NCBI RefSeq assembly: GCF_900635955.1
Contig: NZ_LR134201.1
Coordinates: 62,001 to 126,000 of the forward strand
Direction: 5' to 3'
Source: Cedecea lapagei
GTDB taxonomy: Bacteria; Pseudomonadota; Gammaproteobacteria; Enterobacterales; Enterobacteriaceae
DNA length: 64,000 nucleotides
This document shows positions 34,412-43,084 of this stretch, piece by piece (within the stretch, counting starts at the first letter, position 1; each line of letters opens with the position of its first letter). The notes below the pieces were generated by a model that did no database searches, was not told where the DNA came from, and worked only from the letters and a program-made list of their open reading frames with translations. A program made the translations under genes and the position numbers.

Positions 34412-34658
34412 ATGACCGATTCGTTCGCAACCCCCGACCATACGCTGGATACCCTTGGCCTGCGCTGCCCGGAGCCGGTGATGATGGTGCGCAAAAACCG
34501 TGCGCACAATGCCCGTAGGCGAAACGCTGCTGGTGATAGCCGACGACCCGGCCACCACGCGCGATATCCCTGGCTTCTGCCGCTTTATGGAGCACGAGCT
34601 GCTCGCCAGCGAAACCGACGCGCTGCCTTACCGCTATTTGCTGCGTAAGAGTCATTAA
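34412..34658 (+). pseudogene. tusA: tusA with one-base frameshift
   Basis: The first 28 codons encode TusA (MTDSFATPDHTLDTLGLRCPEPVMMVRK, with the sulfur-carrier Cys19 in LRCPEP). At the A-run 34493-34497 (five A) the frame is lost. Removing one A restores TVRTMPVGETLLVIADDPATTRDIPGF and so on to a stop at 34656-34658, giving 81 residues, exactly the E. coli length. TusA passes sulfur to TusBCD for mnm5s2U tRNA modification and its loss causes growth defects, so a sequencing error or very recent mutation is more likely than long-standing decay. Without correction the product would be a 78-residue chimera. Confidence 0.9.
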
Positions 34659-34826
34659 TCCCCTCGCCATGCTGCCAATCTCTTGTTGAAAATCGCTCTG
34701 TTTTAGAGGGTGATGCTCCATCAGTGTTTTCAGTGTGGCTACCCCGGCAGGCATGGCCTGTATTTCCTTGCGGGGGCATCCCTGCCCCTGGCTTGTGGAG
34801 TAAAAATCCGGAAGCTGCCTCGAAAA

Positions 34827-37040
34827 CTATTTTTTTCGCAGCAGGCGAATGGCGTTCGCCGTCACCAGCGCGGTAGCACCTGAGTCTGCCAGCACCGCCA
34901 GCCACAGGCCGGTCAGGCCGAGCAGGGTGGTGACCAGGAAAATCCCCTTCAGCCCCAGCGCAATCGTCACGTTCTGGCGAATGTTGTTATGGGTGGCCCT
35001 GGCGAGCCGCACCATACCGGCCAGCTCGGTCAGGCGGTTGTGGGTCAGGGCGGCATCTGCCGTTTCCAGCGCAACGTCGGTGCCGCTGCCCATGGCGATG
35101 CCGATGGTCGCCGCTTTCATCGCCGGCGCATCGTTAATGCCGTCGCCGACCATCGCCAGCGGCGCGGTAGCGTTCAGCTTGTTCACCGCCGCCACTTTGT
35201 CCTCCGGGAGCAGGCTGGCGCGGTAATCAATACCCAGCTCGCTGGCTATTGCCGCCGCCGCACGTGGGTTATCCCCCGTCAGCATAACGCCCTGAATTCC
35301 TAGCTGATGAAGCGCGGCAACCGCTTCGCGGGCGTCGCTGCGCAGGGTATCACGCATGGCGATGGTGCCCAGCAGCTTGCCTGAGCGCAGCACCACGATA
35401 ACCGTCTGGCCCTCTTCTTCCTGCTTCGCGATACGCTGCTGCCAGATTTCGCTGAGTGCCTGACCGTCAAGTTTTGACGGCGAGCTGAGCAGCAGCGTCT
35501 CCCCCTGAATACTGGCTTCTACGCCAACCCCAGCCAGAGCACGGTGATTTACCGCTGCCAGAGGAGGCAGATTACGCTGCTGTGCTGCATTCACAATAGC
35601 CTGCGCCAGCGGGTGCGTGGAGCCCTGTTCGACGGCTGCGGCAAGCGCCAGAAGCTGTTCTTCCTCTATTCCTTCCTCTACGGCAATAGCCGTAACCTGA
35701 GGTTTACCCGCCGTCAGGGTGCCGGTTTTATCGAAGGCGACCTGCTGGATTTGGCCGAGGCGTTCCAGCGCCGCTCCGCCCTTAATTAATGCGCCACGGC
35801 GAGCGGCGGCGGCAAGTCCGGAAGTAATAGCTGCGGGCGTAGAGATAACCAGCGCGCAAGGGCAGCCGATCAGCAGCAGCGTCAGGCCTTTATAGATCCA
35901 CGGTTCCCAGGCTTGTCCAAACAGCAAAGGGGGAAGCACGGCGGTCAGCAGCGCGAGAAGCATGACTATCGGCGTGTAAATCCGGCTAAAGCGATCGATA
36001 AAGCGTTCGATGGGCGCACGGCGCTCCTCGGCCTCCTCAATCAGCCGCAGAATACGGTCAATGGCGCTGTCGCCAGGTTCGGAAATTACCTCCAGCTGAA
36101 CAAGGCGATCCACGCTGGTGCTGCCAGCGGCGACTTTCTCGCCCTGCTGCCGTTCTACCGGCACGGATTCCCCGGTTAAGGCGCTTTCGTCAAAGCTGGC
36201 AAAACCGCTGAGCAGACGACCGTCGGCGGGCAGGCGGCCCCCGGCGGAGACCTCAATAACGTCGCCGGGGCGAAGATCGGCCTGAGCGACGGTTTCGCGC
36301 TCGCCGTCCCGGAGGCGAATAGCGACGTCCGGCTTTAGCGCCATTAAGGCGCTTACCCCGCGGCGGGCACGGCTTGCCGAATAGGATTCGAGGCGTTCGC
36401 CGACGAGGAACAGCAGCAGCACCATTGCCGCTTCAGCGGTGGCGCCGATAAACAACGCGCCGATTGCCGCGACGCTCATCAGCGTTTCAATCGCGAACCA
36501 GTTGCCGCTGCGTATCAGGCGTACGGCCTGGCGGGCTATCGGCCACAGGCCAACCAGCGTGGTGGCGATAAACGCCAGATTGCCGAGCGGATGGTTGAAC
36601 TGCTCGAGCCCCCAGCTAATCACCATCAGCACAATAAGCAGGATCAGAGGCAGGTTTTCCTGCAGGCCGCTGCTTTTTTCCTGCTTCGGCGCAGAACCTG
36701 CATTTAAGGTGTAGCCTGCCGCCTTGACCGCTTTTTCTACGTCGCTGCGAACGTCGCGCGCCGAGCTGACCAGCAGCTTTTCCGTCGAGAACACGACCTG
36801 AACCTGCTGAACATCGCTGATCTGTTTCACCGCGTTTTCTACTTTGCGGGCGCAGGCCGCACAGTCCATCCCCTCTACGTGCCAGCTGTAGCGGCTGCCG
36901 CTGTCGACGATTTCCTGCTCTGGCTTCTGGGCAGAGCAGCTGTCGTCGGCGCAGCAGGACGGGCCTTCCGCCTGCAGCGGGCTAAGTTTGGCAAACGCAA
37001 ACTGCGGTGGCTTTTTGCCGTCTTGAGGTGTGTTGAGCAT
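34827..37040 (-). CDS. zntA: Zn(II)/Cd(II)/Pb(II)-exporting P1B-type ATPase
   Basis: 737 residues. N-terminal metal-binding domain with GMDCAACARKVE and a Cys-rich leader (CCADDSC), then the P-type ATPase core: CPC in transmembrane segment 6 (LIGCPCALVIS), the phosphorylated Asp in DKTGTLT, the SE/HP motif STHPLAQAI, and the hinge MVGDGINDAPAM. It exports zinc, cadmium and lead from the cytoplasm. I chose the ATG at 37040 (MLNTPQDGKKPPQF) with GGAGGG upstream. The promoter is of the ZntR type. Divergent from tusA's position, as in K-12. Confidence 0.97.
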   Translation of the reverse strand: MLNTPQDGKKPPQFAFAKLSPLQAEGPSCCADDSCSAQKPEQEIVDSGSRYSWHVEGMDCAACARKVENAVKQISDVQQVQVVFSTEKLLVSSARDVRSDVEKAVKAAGYTLNAGSAPKQEKSSGLQENLPLILLIVLMVISWGLEQFNHPLGNLAFIATTLVGLWPIARQAVRLIRSGNWFAIETLMSVAAIGALFIGATAEAAMVLLLFLVGERLESYSASRARRGVSALMALKPDVAIRLRDGERETVAQADLRPGDVIEVSAGGRLPADGRLLSGFASFDESALTGESVPVERQQGEKVAAGSTSVDRLVQLEVISEPGDSAIDRILRLIEEAEERRAPIERFIDRFSRIYTPIVMLLALLTAVLPPLLFGQAWEPWIYKGLTLLLIGCPCALVISTPAAITSGLAAAARRGALIKGGAALERLGQIQQVAFDKTGTLTAGKPQVTAIAVEEGIEEEQLLALAAAVEQGSTHPLAQAIVNAAQQRNLPPLAAVNHRALAGVGVEASIQGETLLLSSPSKLDGQALSEIWQQRIAKQEEEGQTVIVVLRSGKLLGTIAMRDTLRSDAREAVAALHQLGIQGVMLTGDNPRAAAAIASELGIDYRASLLPEDKVAAVNKLNATAPLAMVGDGINDAPAMKAATIGIAMGSGTDVALETADAALTHNRLTELAGMVRLARATHNNIRQNVTIALGLKGIFLVTTLLGLTGLWLAVLADSGATALVTANAIRLLRKK

Positions 37041-37075
37041 GGCGCCCTCCGGTAATGATAATTTTCTCATTACCG

Positions 37076-37107
37076 ATGTTACTCTCTGGAGTCAACTCCA
37101 GAGTCAA
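37076..37107 (-). promoter_or_regulatory. ZntR (MerR-type) promoter of zntA
   Basis: On the minus strand: -35 TTGACT (37102-37107), a 20-base spacer, -10 TAACAT (37076-37081). The spacer holds most of a perfect 9-bp dyad CTCTGGAGT-N2-ACTCCAGAG (37084-37103). The overlong spacer and this dyad closely match the ZntR-activated zntA promoter of E. coli. The zntR gene itself is outside the window. Confidence 0.92.
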
Positions 37108-37225
37108 GAGGCTTTTTTTACCGCCGGATATTTCTGGCTGGCCGGCGGCAGTTTTCAGGATTGGCCTTTGCTTCCCCACGGCGCTTCCCCTAGTATTATC
37201 CGCAGGCCGGGATGAGAATGAATCG

Positions 37226-38272
37226 ATGAAAAAACCACTGACAATCAAGGATATTGCGGAGCTGGCGCAGGTGTCTATCGCCACGGTCTCCCGGGTGCTG
37301 AACAATAACAGCTGGGTGGCGGACAAAACGCGTAGCCGGGTTGAAAAAGTGATTCAGGAGCATAACTTCAGCCCGAATCTGCTGGCGCGGGGGATGATTT
37401 CCAAGAAAACCCAGACGCTGGCGATTGTCGTTTCCGATATCAGTAACCCCTACTTTGTGATGCTGGTGGCGCAGATTGAGCATGAAAGTTTGCGGCTGGG
37501 CTACAAGGTCACGCTGTACGACACGCAATCGGCAAACAGAACCTCCCGCGAAGCACCGGTGGTGCCCGAAGAGCATATTTTTAATTCTATTACCGATAGC
37601 CAGATAGACGGGGTGATCATTCTCGGCGGTAATATCGACTACAACGACATTGCCGCGACTTATCTGCAGGAACTGAAAAAGCTGATCGCCACCGTGCCGG
37701 TCGTGGTGGTGGGGCGTAACCTGCCGGGCGTGGAATATGCCTGCGTTGAACGCGATCAGGCGGGATGTGTGCGCTTAGCCACTCGTCACCTGATTGAGAA
37801 AGGTTACCGGCGCATTGGTTTTATCGGCGGGTCAAAGAATGTATATATTACTCGCGAGCGCGAGGCGGTATTTCGGGCTGAGCTGGAAGCTGCGAAATTG
37901 CCGGTAGAAAATAGTTTTATTGTGCTGAATAACTTTTATTTACAGCATGGCTATGAGGCAATTGAAACGCTGATTTCAACGAATGCAAGCTTGCCGGATG
38001 CCATTGTGTCAATTAACGATCATGTCGCCAAAGGCGCGATCCGTGCGCTAAAAGATCACAATCTGTCTGTGCCAGATAATATCGCCATAGTGAGCTGTGA
38101 ATATTTCCCTGGCAGCGAGTATTTTATTCCCCGCATTGCCACCGTTGACCACCAGAATGCTTTGATTGGCAAAGCGGTCATGACAAAGTTAATGGCTATT
38201 TTGAATGAAAATGCTGCCGGTATCGCAATCGAAAAAATACCTCTTACGCTATTGAACGGCGAATCCTGCTAG
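37226..38272 (+). CDS. LacI-family transcriptional repressor
   Basis: 348 residues. HTH KPLTIKDIAELAQVSIATVSRVLNNNSWVADKTRSRV, hinge and minor-groove helix with NLLARGMISKKTQ, and a periplasmic-binding-protein-like sensor (LAIVVSDISNPYF; GVIILGGN; RIGFIGGS; DAIVSINDHVAKG). I chose the ATG at 37226 (MKKPLT) because the HTH begins there; the frame remains open upstream into the zntA promoter. It probably represses the SIS-PTS genes through the palindrome 120 bases downstream of its stop. The inducer is unknown, likely a phosphosugar. Confidence 0.92.
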   Translation: MKKPLTIKDIAELAQVSIATVSRVLNNNSWVADKTRSRVEKVIQEHNFSPNLLARGMISKKTQTLAIVVSDISNPYFVMLVAQIEHESLRLGYKVTLYDTQSANRTSREAPVVPEEHIFNSITDSQIDGVIILGGNIDYNDIAATYLQELKKLIATVPVVVVGRNLPGVEYACVERDQAGCVRLATRHLIEKGYRRIGFIGGSKNVYITREREAVFRAELEAAKLPVENSFIVLNNFYLQHGYEAIETLISTNASLPDAIVSINDHVAKGAIRALKDHNLSVPDNIAIVSCEYFPGSEYFIPRIATVDHQNALIGKAVMTKLMAILNENAAGIAIEKIPLTLLNGESC

Positions 38273-38362
38273 TTTTCAACGGCGCATCTCTTTTTCAGGC
38301 ATCCGCCCGTTTCTCCTCTTCACGTTATTTTTTGATCTCGCTAACAGTTGCGCGATCTGGCG

Positions 38363-38392
38363 TTGACAAGCCTCGCCCGACTCCTCTAGCCT
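38363..38392 (+). promoter_or_regulatory. Promoter of the SIS-PTS genes
   Basis: -35 TTGACA (38363-38368), 18-base spacer, weak -10 TAGCCT (38387-38392). The perfect palindrome begins directly after the -10, an arrangement suited to repression. Confidence 0.5.
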
Positions 38393-38418
38393 AAAACCTG
38401 AAAACGTTTTCAGGTTTT
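38393..38418. promoter_or_regulatory. Perfect 26-bp palindromic operator (LacI type)
   Basis: A perfect 26-bp palindrome centred on AACG|TT between 38405 and 38406; its inner 18 bases read CCTGAAAACGTTTTCAGG. The central CG and AAACGTTT core are the LacI/GalR-family operator signature. It lies between the -10 element and the SIS gene ATG (38435), next to the LacI-type gene. Confidence 0.88.
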
Positions 38419-38434
38419 GATTACAGGAGAGCCG

Positions 38435-39504
38435 ATGAAACCGACAATGATGACCTACATCCATGAAGAGCAGGCGACATTAAGCGCCATGCTGTCTCGC
38501 TATCCGTCCGATCTTCCGGTGCTCGGTGGGCAGAAAGAGTGGCTGGTGCTGGCCACGGGCTCCAGCATTAACGCGATCAATAGCGCGAAATACTACGTGG
38601 AAAATCTGGCGGACGTTCGTATCTCCGTCGAAGAGCCGTTCCACTTTCAGCATTACGAAAAATTCAGTGAAGCCACCGATCTGGTGATAGGCGTTTCCCA
38701 GAGCGGGGAAAGCACCTCGACCCTCAACGCGATTCAACATATTCGCCAGACTCACCCGGTCAAAACGCTGGGCATCACCAGCAAAGCCGAGAGCGAGCTT
38801 GCCCGCGCCGTGGACCACGTGATTGATATCGAGATCGGCGAGGAACGTGTGGGCTACGTCACCAAAGGGTACGTTGCTACGATCCTGAAATTTATGCTGC
38901 TGGGCGTGTTTGTCGCTCGCCGCAGCGGAAAGATCGACGCTGAACAGGAAGCGGCTGAGCTGCATAAGCTGGACGTGGCGGTGAAATCGATTCCGGGCGT
39001 GATTGCCGACACCGAAGCTTTCTTCACCAAATGGCAGGCCGAACTGGCCGCTTCCCCGCGCTTCACCTCAATTGGCTACGGCCGAGCGTCGGCGTGATCA
39101 AAGAGATGGAAACCAAGTTTGCCGAGACGATTCGCGTGCCGTCCCAGGGCGTTGAGCTGGAAGCGTTTATGCACGGGCCTTATTTCGAAGTGAATGGCAG
39201 CCACCGGATATTCTTTATTGATACGCCGGGCGTGGCTCGCGAGCGTTTATTACTGCTGAAAGCCTATGAACAAAAATATACCGACTACGTGTACACCATC
39301 AAATTAGGTGAGGACAACGATCCGCGCACGCTGGCGGTGAAAGCCAATATTGATGAGTTTATTGCCCCGCTGATCATAGTTATCCCTTTCCAGATATTGG
39401 CTCACCATATTGCCGAGGCAAAGGGCAATAATCTACCGCAGCGTATCTTTACCGATTTTGGCGTGTCCGTAAAAAGTAAAACGAAGCCAGGCGATTACGC
39501 CTGA
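38435..39504 (+). pseudogene. SIS-domain sugar-phosphate enzyme with one-base frameshift
   Basis: Two reading frames make one ~356-residue double-SIS protein of the GlmS-isomerase/AgaS/FrlB-like group. The first (38435-39097) has LATGSSINAINSAKYYVE and VIGVSQSGESTSTLNAI; the second, from about 39085 in another frame, continues VGVIKEMETKFAETIRVPSQGVELEAFMHGPYFEVNG to PGDYA. Adding one C at 39082-39083 joins them as YGPSVGVIKEM. AGGAGA precedes the ATG. Such enzymes isomerise, deaminate or deglycate amino-sugar phosphates. With a PTS importer downstream it would act on the incoming phosphosugar. As printed the gene is broken; a sequencing error is as likely as decay. Confidence 0.85.
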
Positions 39505-39560
39505 GGCACAATGTTCCCTACACAATAATAACGTCCCTACCTTGCTACTGAGGAATGATT

Positions 39561-40931
39561 ATGGCTACCTTCAGTCAACTTGCCCGACAGATAATTCAGC
39601 ATGTCGGCGAGGCAGAAAATATAGAGCATCTTACCCACTGCGCAACCCGTCTGCGTTTTACTATCAAAGATAAAAGTAAGATTAATAAAGATGAGCTTTA
39701 TAAGTTGCCAGAGGTAGTCAAACTGGTTGAAAACCCAGGGCAATTCCAGATTGTTATTGGGCCAAAAGTTGAAAAAGTCTTTCTGGCTATCACGGCGCAG
39801 ATGGCAGAACCGTCCTCAGCAGAAGCCTCTGCGCCGCAGGGCTCGATGATTAACCGCCTGCTGGCCACGCTTTCCGCTATCTTCACGCCTTACATCGGCG
39901 TGCTGGCGGGCGTGGGGGTGGTGAAAGGGATTGTGGTGTTGCTGCAAACAATGAACCTGGTGGATACCCATTCGTATGTGTTCACCGTGTTCAATGCGCT
40001 TTCCAGCGGCGTTTTCGTCATGCTGCCGCTGTTTATCGCGGTAACGGCTGCGGAGCGCTTTAAGGCCAATAAATTTAGCGCCCTGGCGCTGACGGCGGCG
40101 ATGATTTTCCCGCTGACGGATGCCAGCGTGCCCGGGGCCTTCCACGTTATGGGCCTGGCGCTGAACGTGAAAATCTACGGCGGGGCGGTGATCCCTGCGG
40201 TGTTTGCCGTGCTCTTCCTGAGCCACGTCGAACGCTGGCTGAAAAAGGTGATCCCGGAGATCGCCGCGCTGGTATTCGTGCCTTGTTTGTCGCTGATCGT
40301 CAGCGGCTTTGTGGTGTTCACCATGATTGGCCCGGTGGCTGACTATGTTGGCGTCGGCATCGCCAACGGCTATGCGTGGCTGTACAACCTCAGCCCGGTG
40401 ATTTCCGGTGCGCTGTTAGCGGGGATTGGGCAGCTGTTCGTGGTGTTTGGCGTGCACTGGGGCATTATCCCGCTGGCGTTAATTAACATTCAGGTCAACG
40501 GCTACGACACCATTATGGCGATGTTTATGTCGGCGGTAATGGGGCAGTTTGGGGCGGTATTTGGTGCCATCTTTATTGCCCGTAACCTGAAAGATAAGCA
40601 GATTGCGATTTCCGCTTCGCTCTCCGCCTTCTTCGGCATTACCGAACCGGCGCTGTACGGCGTGAACCTGAAATACCGCATGTTATTTGTTTTCGGCTGC
40701 ATTGGCGCAGCGCTGGGCGGCGGGATTACCGGCCTCTTGGGCGTGAAAACCTACAGCTTCCTGCCGGTGCTGAACGTGTTCGAGCTAGGGCTGTTTAGCG
40801 GGCCGGAATCGAAGATGATTTACGAGGTGATTGCTATCGCGGTGGCGTTTACGGTGCCTGCGGTGTTGACCATTATCTACGGCAAAACCCGCAGGCTGGA
40901 ACCTGCCTCCCTGGTGGAAGACAGGCGTTAA
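39561..40931 (+). CDS. PTS EIIBC component, glucose/beta-glucoside class
   Basis: 456 residues. EIIB domain at residues 1-80 with the phosphorylated Cys27 in HCATRLRF, then a membrane EIIC domain (~100-445) with ITEPALYGVNLKYR, the GITEP motif region of the glucoside family. There is no EIIA domain, so it would need EIIA-Glc (Crr), like TreB or MurP. Of two close ATGs I chose 39561, 7 bases after AGGA. It lies 56 bases after the SIS gene and should be co-transcribed with it. The substrate is unknown; the SIS partner suggests an amino sugar or glycated amine. Confidence 0.9.
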   Translation: MATFSQLARQIIQHVGEAENIEHLTHCATRLRFTIKDKSKINKDELYKLPEVVKLVENPGQFQIVIGPKVEKVFLAITAQMAEPSSAEASAPQGSMINRLLATLSAIFTPYIGVLAGVGVVKGIVVLLQTMNLVDTHSYVFTVFNALSSGVFVMLPLFIAVTAAERFKANKFSALALTAAMIFPLTDASVPGAFHVMGLALNVKIYGGAVIPAVFAVLFLSHVERWLKKVIPEIAALVFVPCLSLIVSGFVVFTMIGPVADYVGVGIANGYAWLYNLSPVISGALLAGIGQLFVVFGVHWGIIPLALINIQVNGYDTIMAMFMSAVMGQFGAVFGAIFIARNLKDKQIAISASLSAFFGITEPALYGVNLKYRMLFVFGCIGAALGGGITGLLGVKTYSFLPVLNVFELGLFSGPESKMIYEVIAIAVAFTVPAVLTIIYGKTRRLEPASLVEDRR

Positions 40932-40933
40932 CC

Positions 40934-41560
40934 TCAGATATACAGGGCGCGAACGATCATAAAGTGCCCGGCAAAGTAGCAGGCGGCGGCAATGGCGCTG
41001 TCGCCTCTGAAACGATGCCTATAGTGGCTGACCAGCCAGACAATGTTGCCCAGCAGCAGCAGGCTGGCGCCCACAAATCCGGAGAAACTGGCATCCGTCG
41101 GGCGGAAGAAGTAGAGCTCTGCCGCCAGCCAGACCATTACCAGCGTCATACCGATAAACGTCAGGATCGGCACGCGCAGGGCTTCAAGCCGCGTCCAGAT
41201 TGTGGCAATCAGCAGCGCACCAATAATCAGCAGGGCCAACGGCAGCGGCCAGAAGATAGCTAAGGTCATCTGGCTGGCAAAATAGATGGTATACAGCAGG
41301 TGTGAAAGGAAGAAGGCTCCCACGGCGTAGAGCAGGCGCTGAGTGGGCAGCAGCGTGAGCGCATCACCCACCAGCGTCGCCAGCAGGCCGGCGACAATCA
41401 GGTAGCCCGTGGCTTCAAACATCGGCGCTTGCCAGGCCAGCAGCAGCAGGAGCAGCAGGGTGACCGGTTTGAAAATCCAGCGCTGCCAGGTGGAGCCGCG
41501 CCAGGAAGCATCGATGTAAATCCAGGCTGATAACGCAACAGCAATAAATGACCAAAGCAT
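40934..41560 (-). CDS. yhhN: Lysoplasmalogenase-family membrane protein YhhN
   Basis: 208 residues, the E. coli YhhN length, with about seven membrane segments. The TMEM86/YhhN signature is visible as LLATLVGDALTLLP and AVGAFFLSHLLYTIYF. Eukaryotic relatives hydrolyse lysoplasmalogens; the bacterial role is unknown. It ends 2 bases from the convergent PTS gene stop and starts the conserved yhhN-yhhM-yhhL-rsmD run. Confidence 0.93.
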   Translation of the reverse strand: MLWSFIAVALSAWIYIDASWRGSTWQRWIFKPVTLLLLLLLAWQAPMFEATGYLIVAGLLATLVGDALTLLPTQRLLYAVGAFFLSHLLYTIYFASQMTLAIFWPLPLALLIIGALLIATIWTRLEALRVPILTFIGMTLVMVWLAAELYFFRPTDASFSGFVGASLLLLGNIVWLVSHYRHRFRGDSAIAAACYFAGHFMIVRALYI

Positions 41561-41681
41561 GGCATATCCTTATTCTAATTGTTGGCGTAACAATATTCAG
41601 TCTAGTGGCTAAGCGGCGCAGATGACAACGCCGCAGCGCCAGGGTTATGCTGAAAAGTGTCTGACAATTCGAGAAAAAACT

Positions 41682-42053
41682 ATGAGCAAGCCCCCAATAT
41701 TCATTATCGCCATCGTGGTAGTCATCGTGGTGGCCGCCTCTTTCCGCTACCTGCAGCAGCGCCGCCAGAGCATCGAAAACGACGCGGCCCCGCTGAGCGT
41801 GAAAAAAGTGGTGGTGGCGACCAAGCGTGAAAAGCCGTCGAATGACCGACGCTCGCGCCAGCGGGAAGTAACGCCGCCGGAAGATTCAATACGCTATGAG
41901 GTTTGGTTTGCGCCCCAGAGCGGCGGAGTGGATATGAAGATGGTCGTGCAGGCGACGGAATATCATGCGGTAACGGTGGGAGATAAAGGCACGCTGAGCT
42001 ATAAGGGGACGCGCTTTGTCAGCTTCGTCCCCGAAGAGACTCACTTGCCCTGA
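41682..42053 (+). CDS. yhhM: DUF2500 protein YhhM
   Basis: 123 residues with one N-terminal membrane segment (PIFIIAIVVVIVVAASFRYL) and a C-terminal YRYEVWF-like beta domain (IRYEVWFAPQSGGVDMKMVV; LSYKGTRFVSF). It matches E. coli YhhM (DUF2500). The ATG at 41682 follows GAGAAAAAACT. Its last 13 bases overlap the convergent yhhL. Function is unknown. Confidence 0.88.
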   Translation: MSKPPIFIIAIVVVIVVAASFRYLQQRRQSIENDAAPLSVKKVVVATKREKPSNDRRSRQREVTPPEDSIRYEVWFAPQSGGVDMKMVVQATEYHAVTVGDKGTLSYKGTRFVSFVPEETHLP

Positions 42054-42316
42054 CGCAGCTTTTTCTGCCAGACCAGCAGCTCAAACACGCCAAAGACAAA
42101 AATTTTAGCCTGCTCAAGGCGGCCAAGTGCCGGACCGTCTTTTGGCTGCGTGGCTTTCAGCAGGCTCAGCTGCAGGCCGTGCATAATCACCATAAAGATC
42201 AGCGCAACGTTAACAAAGATGTTCAGCGGGCGCGGATAAGGGTGGATCAGGTTAAAAATTAAAAAGCCCCAGACGCAAAACATCAGCAGGCGGCCAAAGT
42301 TAATCAGAACGGGCAT
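42041..42316 (-). CDS. yhhL: DUF1145 protein YhhL
   Basis: 91 residues with two or three membrane segments (LINFGRLLMFCVWGFLIFNLI; IFVNVALIFMVIMHGLQL). Matches E. coli YhhL (DUF1145). Its ATG overlaps the rsmD stop (TAATG), so it is translationally coupled to rsmD. Function is unknown. Confidence 0.88.
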   Translation of the reverse strand: MPVLINFGRLLMFCVWGFLIFNLIHPYPRPLNIFVNVALIFMVIMHGLQLSLLKATQPKDGPALGRLEQAKIFVFGVFELLVWQKKLRQGK

Positions 42317-42903
42317 TATGCGGCTCCTTGAGCTTCACGAATAAACAGACGATAAGCCACCTGACCGGCGACTTTTTCACGGTGTAACGCCCAGCTTGCA
42401 GGCACTATCGGCAGACCATTTTCCACTTCACTTTCCACATAGATCAGGGCCTCATCCGCCAGCCAGCCGTTTTTCTCCAGCAGGCTAAGCGTTTCATCCA
42501 GCAGCCCCTTACGGAACGGCGGATCGACAAAAACCACGTTATGCGGCGTGCCCGGCTGGGAGAGAACGCTAAGCGTATTGGCGTTGAGCACCTTACCGTT
42601 ACTGGCTTTTAAGGTAGCCAGGTTCTTTTGCAACTGCTGGGAAACCGCGCGATCCATCTCTATCAGCGTGGCGCTGGCGGCGTAGCGAGAGAGCGCCTCC
42701 AGCCCCAGCGCACCGCTGCCGGCAAAGCAGTCGAGGCAGTGTGCATCCACCATCGACGGGGCCAGCCAGTTAAACAGCGTTTCGCGCACGCGATCCGTGG
42801 TAGGACGCAGGCCGGGGCTGTCGGGAACCGGAAGTTTTCGACCGCGCCATTGGCCGCCGATGATGCGGATCTGGCCGGAGCCAGCGGATTGGGGTTTCTT
42901 CAT
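42316..42903 (-). CDS. rsmD: 16S rRNA (guanine-966-N2)-methyltransferase
   Basis: 195 residues matching E. coli RsmD: GSGQIRIIGGQWRGRKLPVPDSPGLRPTTDRVRE, SAM loop DCFAGSGALGLEAL and catalytic FVDPPFRKG. It methylates G966 of 16S rRNA in assembled 30S subunits. I chose the ATG at 42903 (MKKPQSAG) to agree with the K-12 start. Divergent from ftsY. Confidence 0.97.
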   Translation of the reverse strand: MKKPQSAGSGQIRIIGGQWRGRKLPVPDSPGLRPTTDRVRETLFNWLAPSMVDAHCLDCFAGSGALGLEALSRYAASATLIEMDRAVSQQLQKNLATLKASNGKVLNANTLSVLSQPGTPHNVVFVDPPFRKGLLDETLSLLEKNGWLADEALIYVESEVENGLPIVPASWALHREKVAGQVAYRLFIREAQGAA

Positions 42904-43084
42904 TGCTCTCACTGCGATGCTATTATTTCCGGCTATTCTAACGGCGCTCGCCCGGCCAGGAAACCTTAATCCACTGGCGTGATGCCGCGCCGGGAAAGTG
43001 ATAGACTAACGCACTATTTTTTATGCCCGTGGCAAGCAGAATCGGGTCTGTGCCATGAGTTAACAGCGAGGAGTGTGGTCGCAA

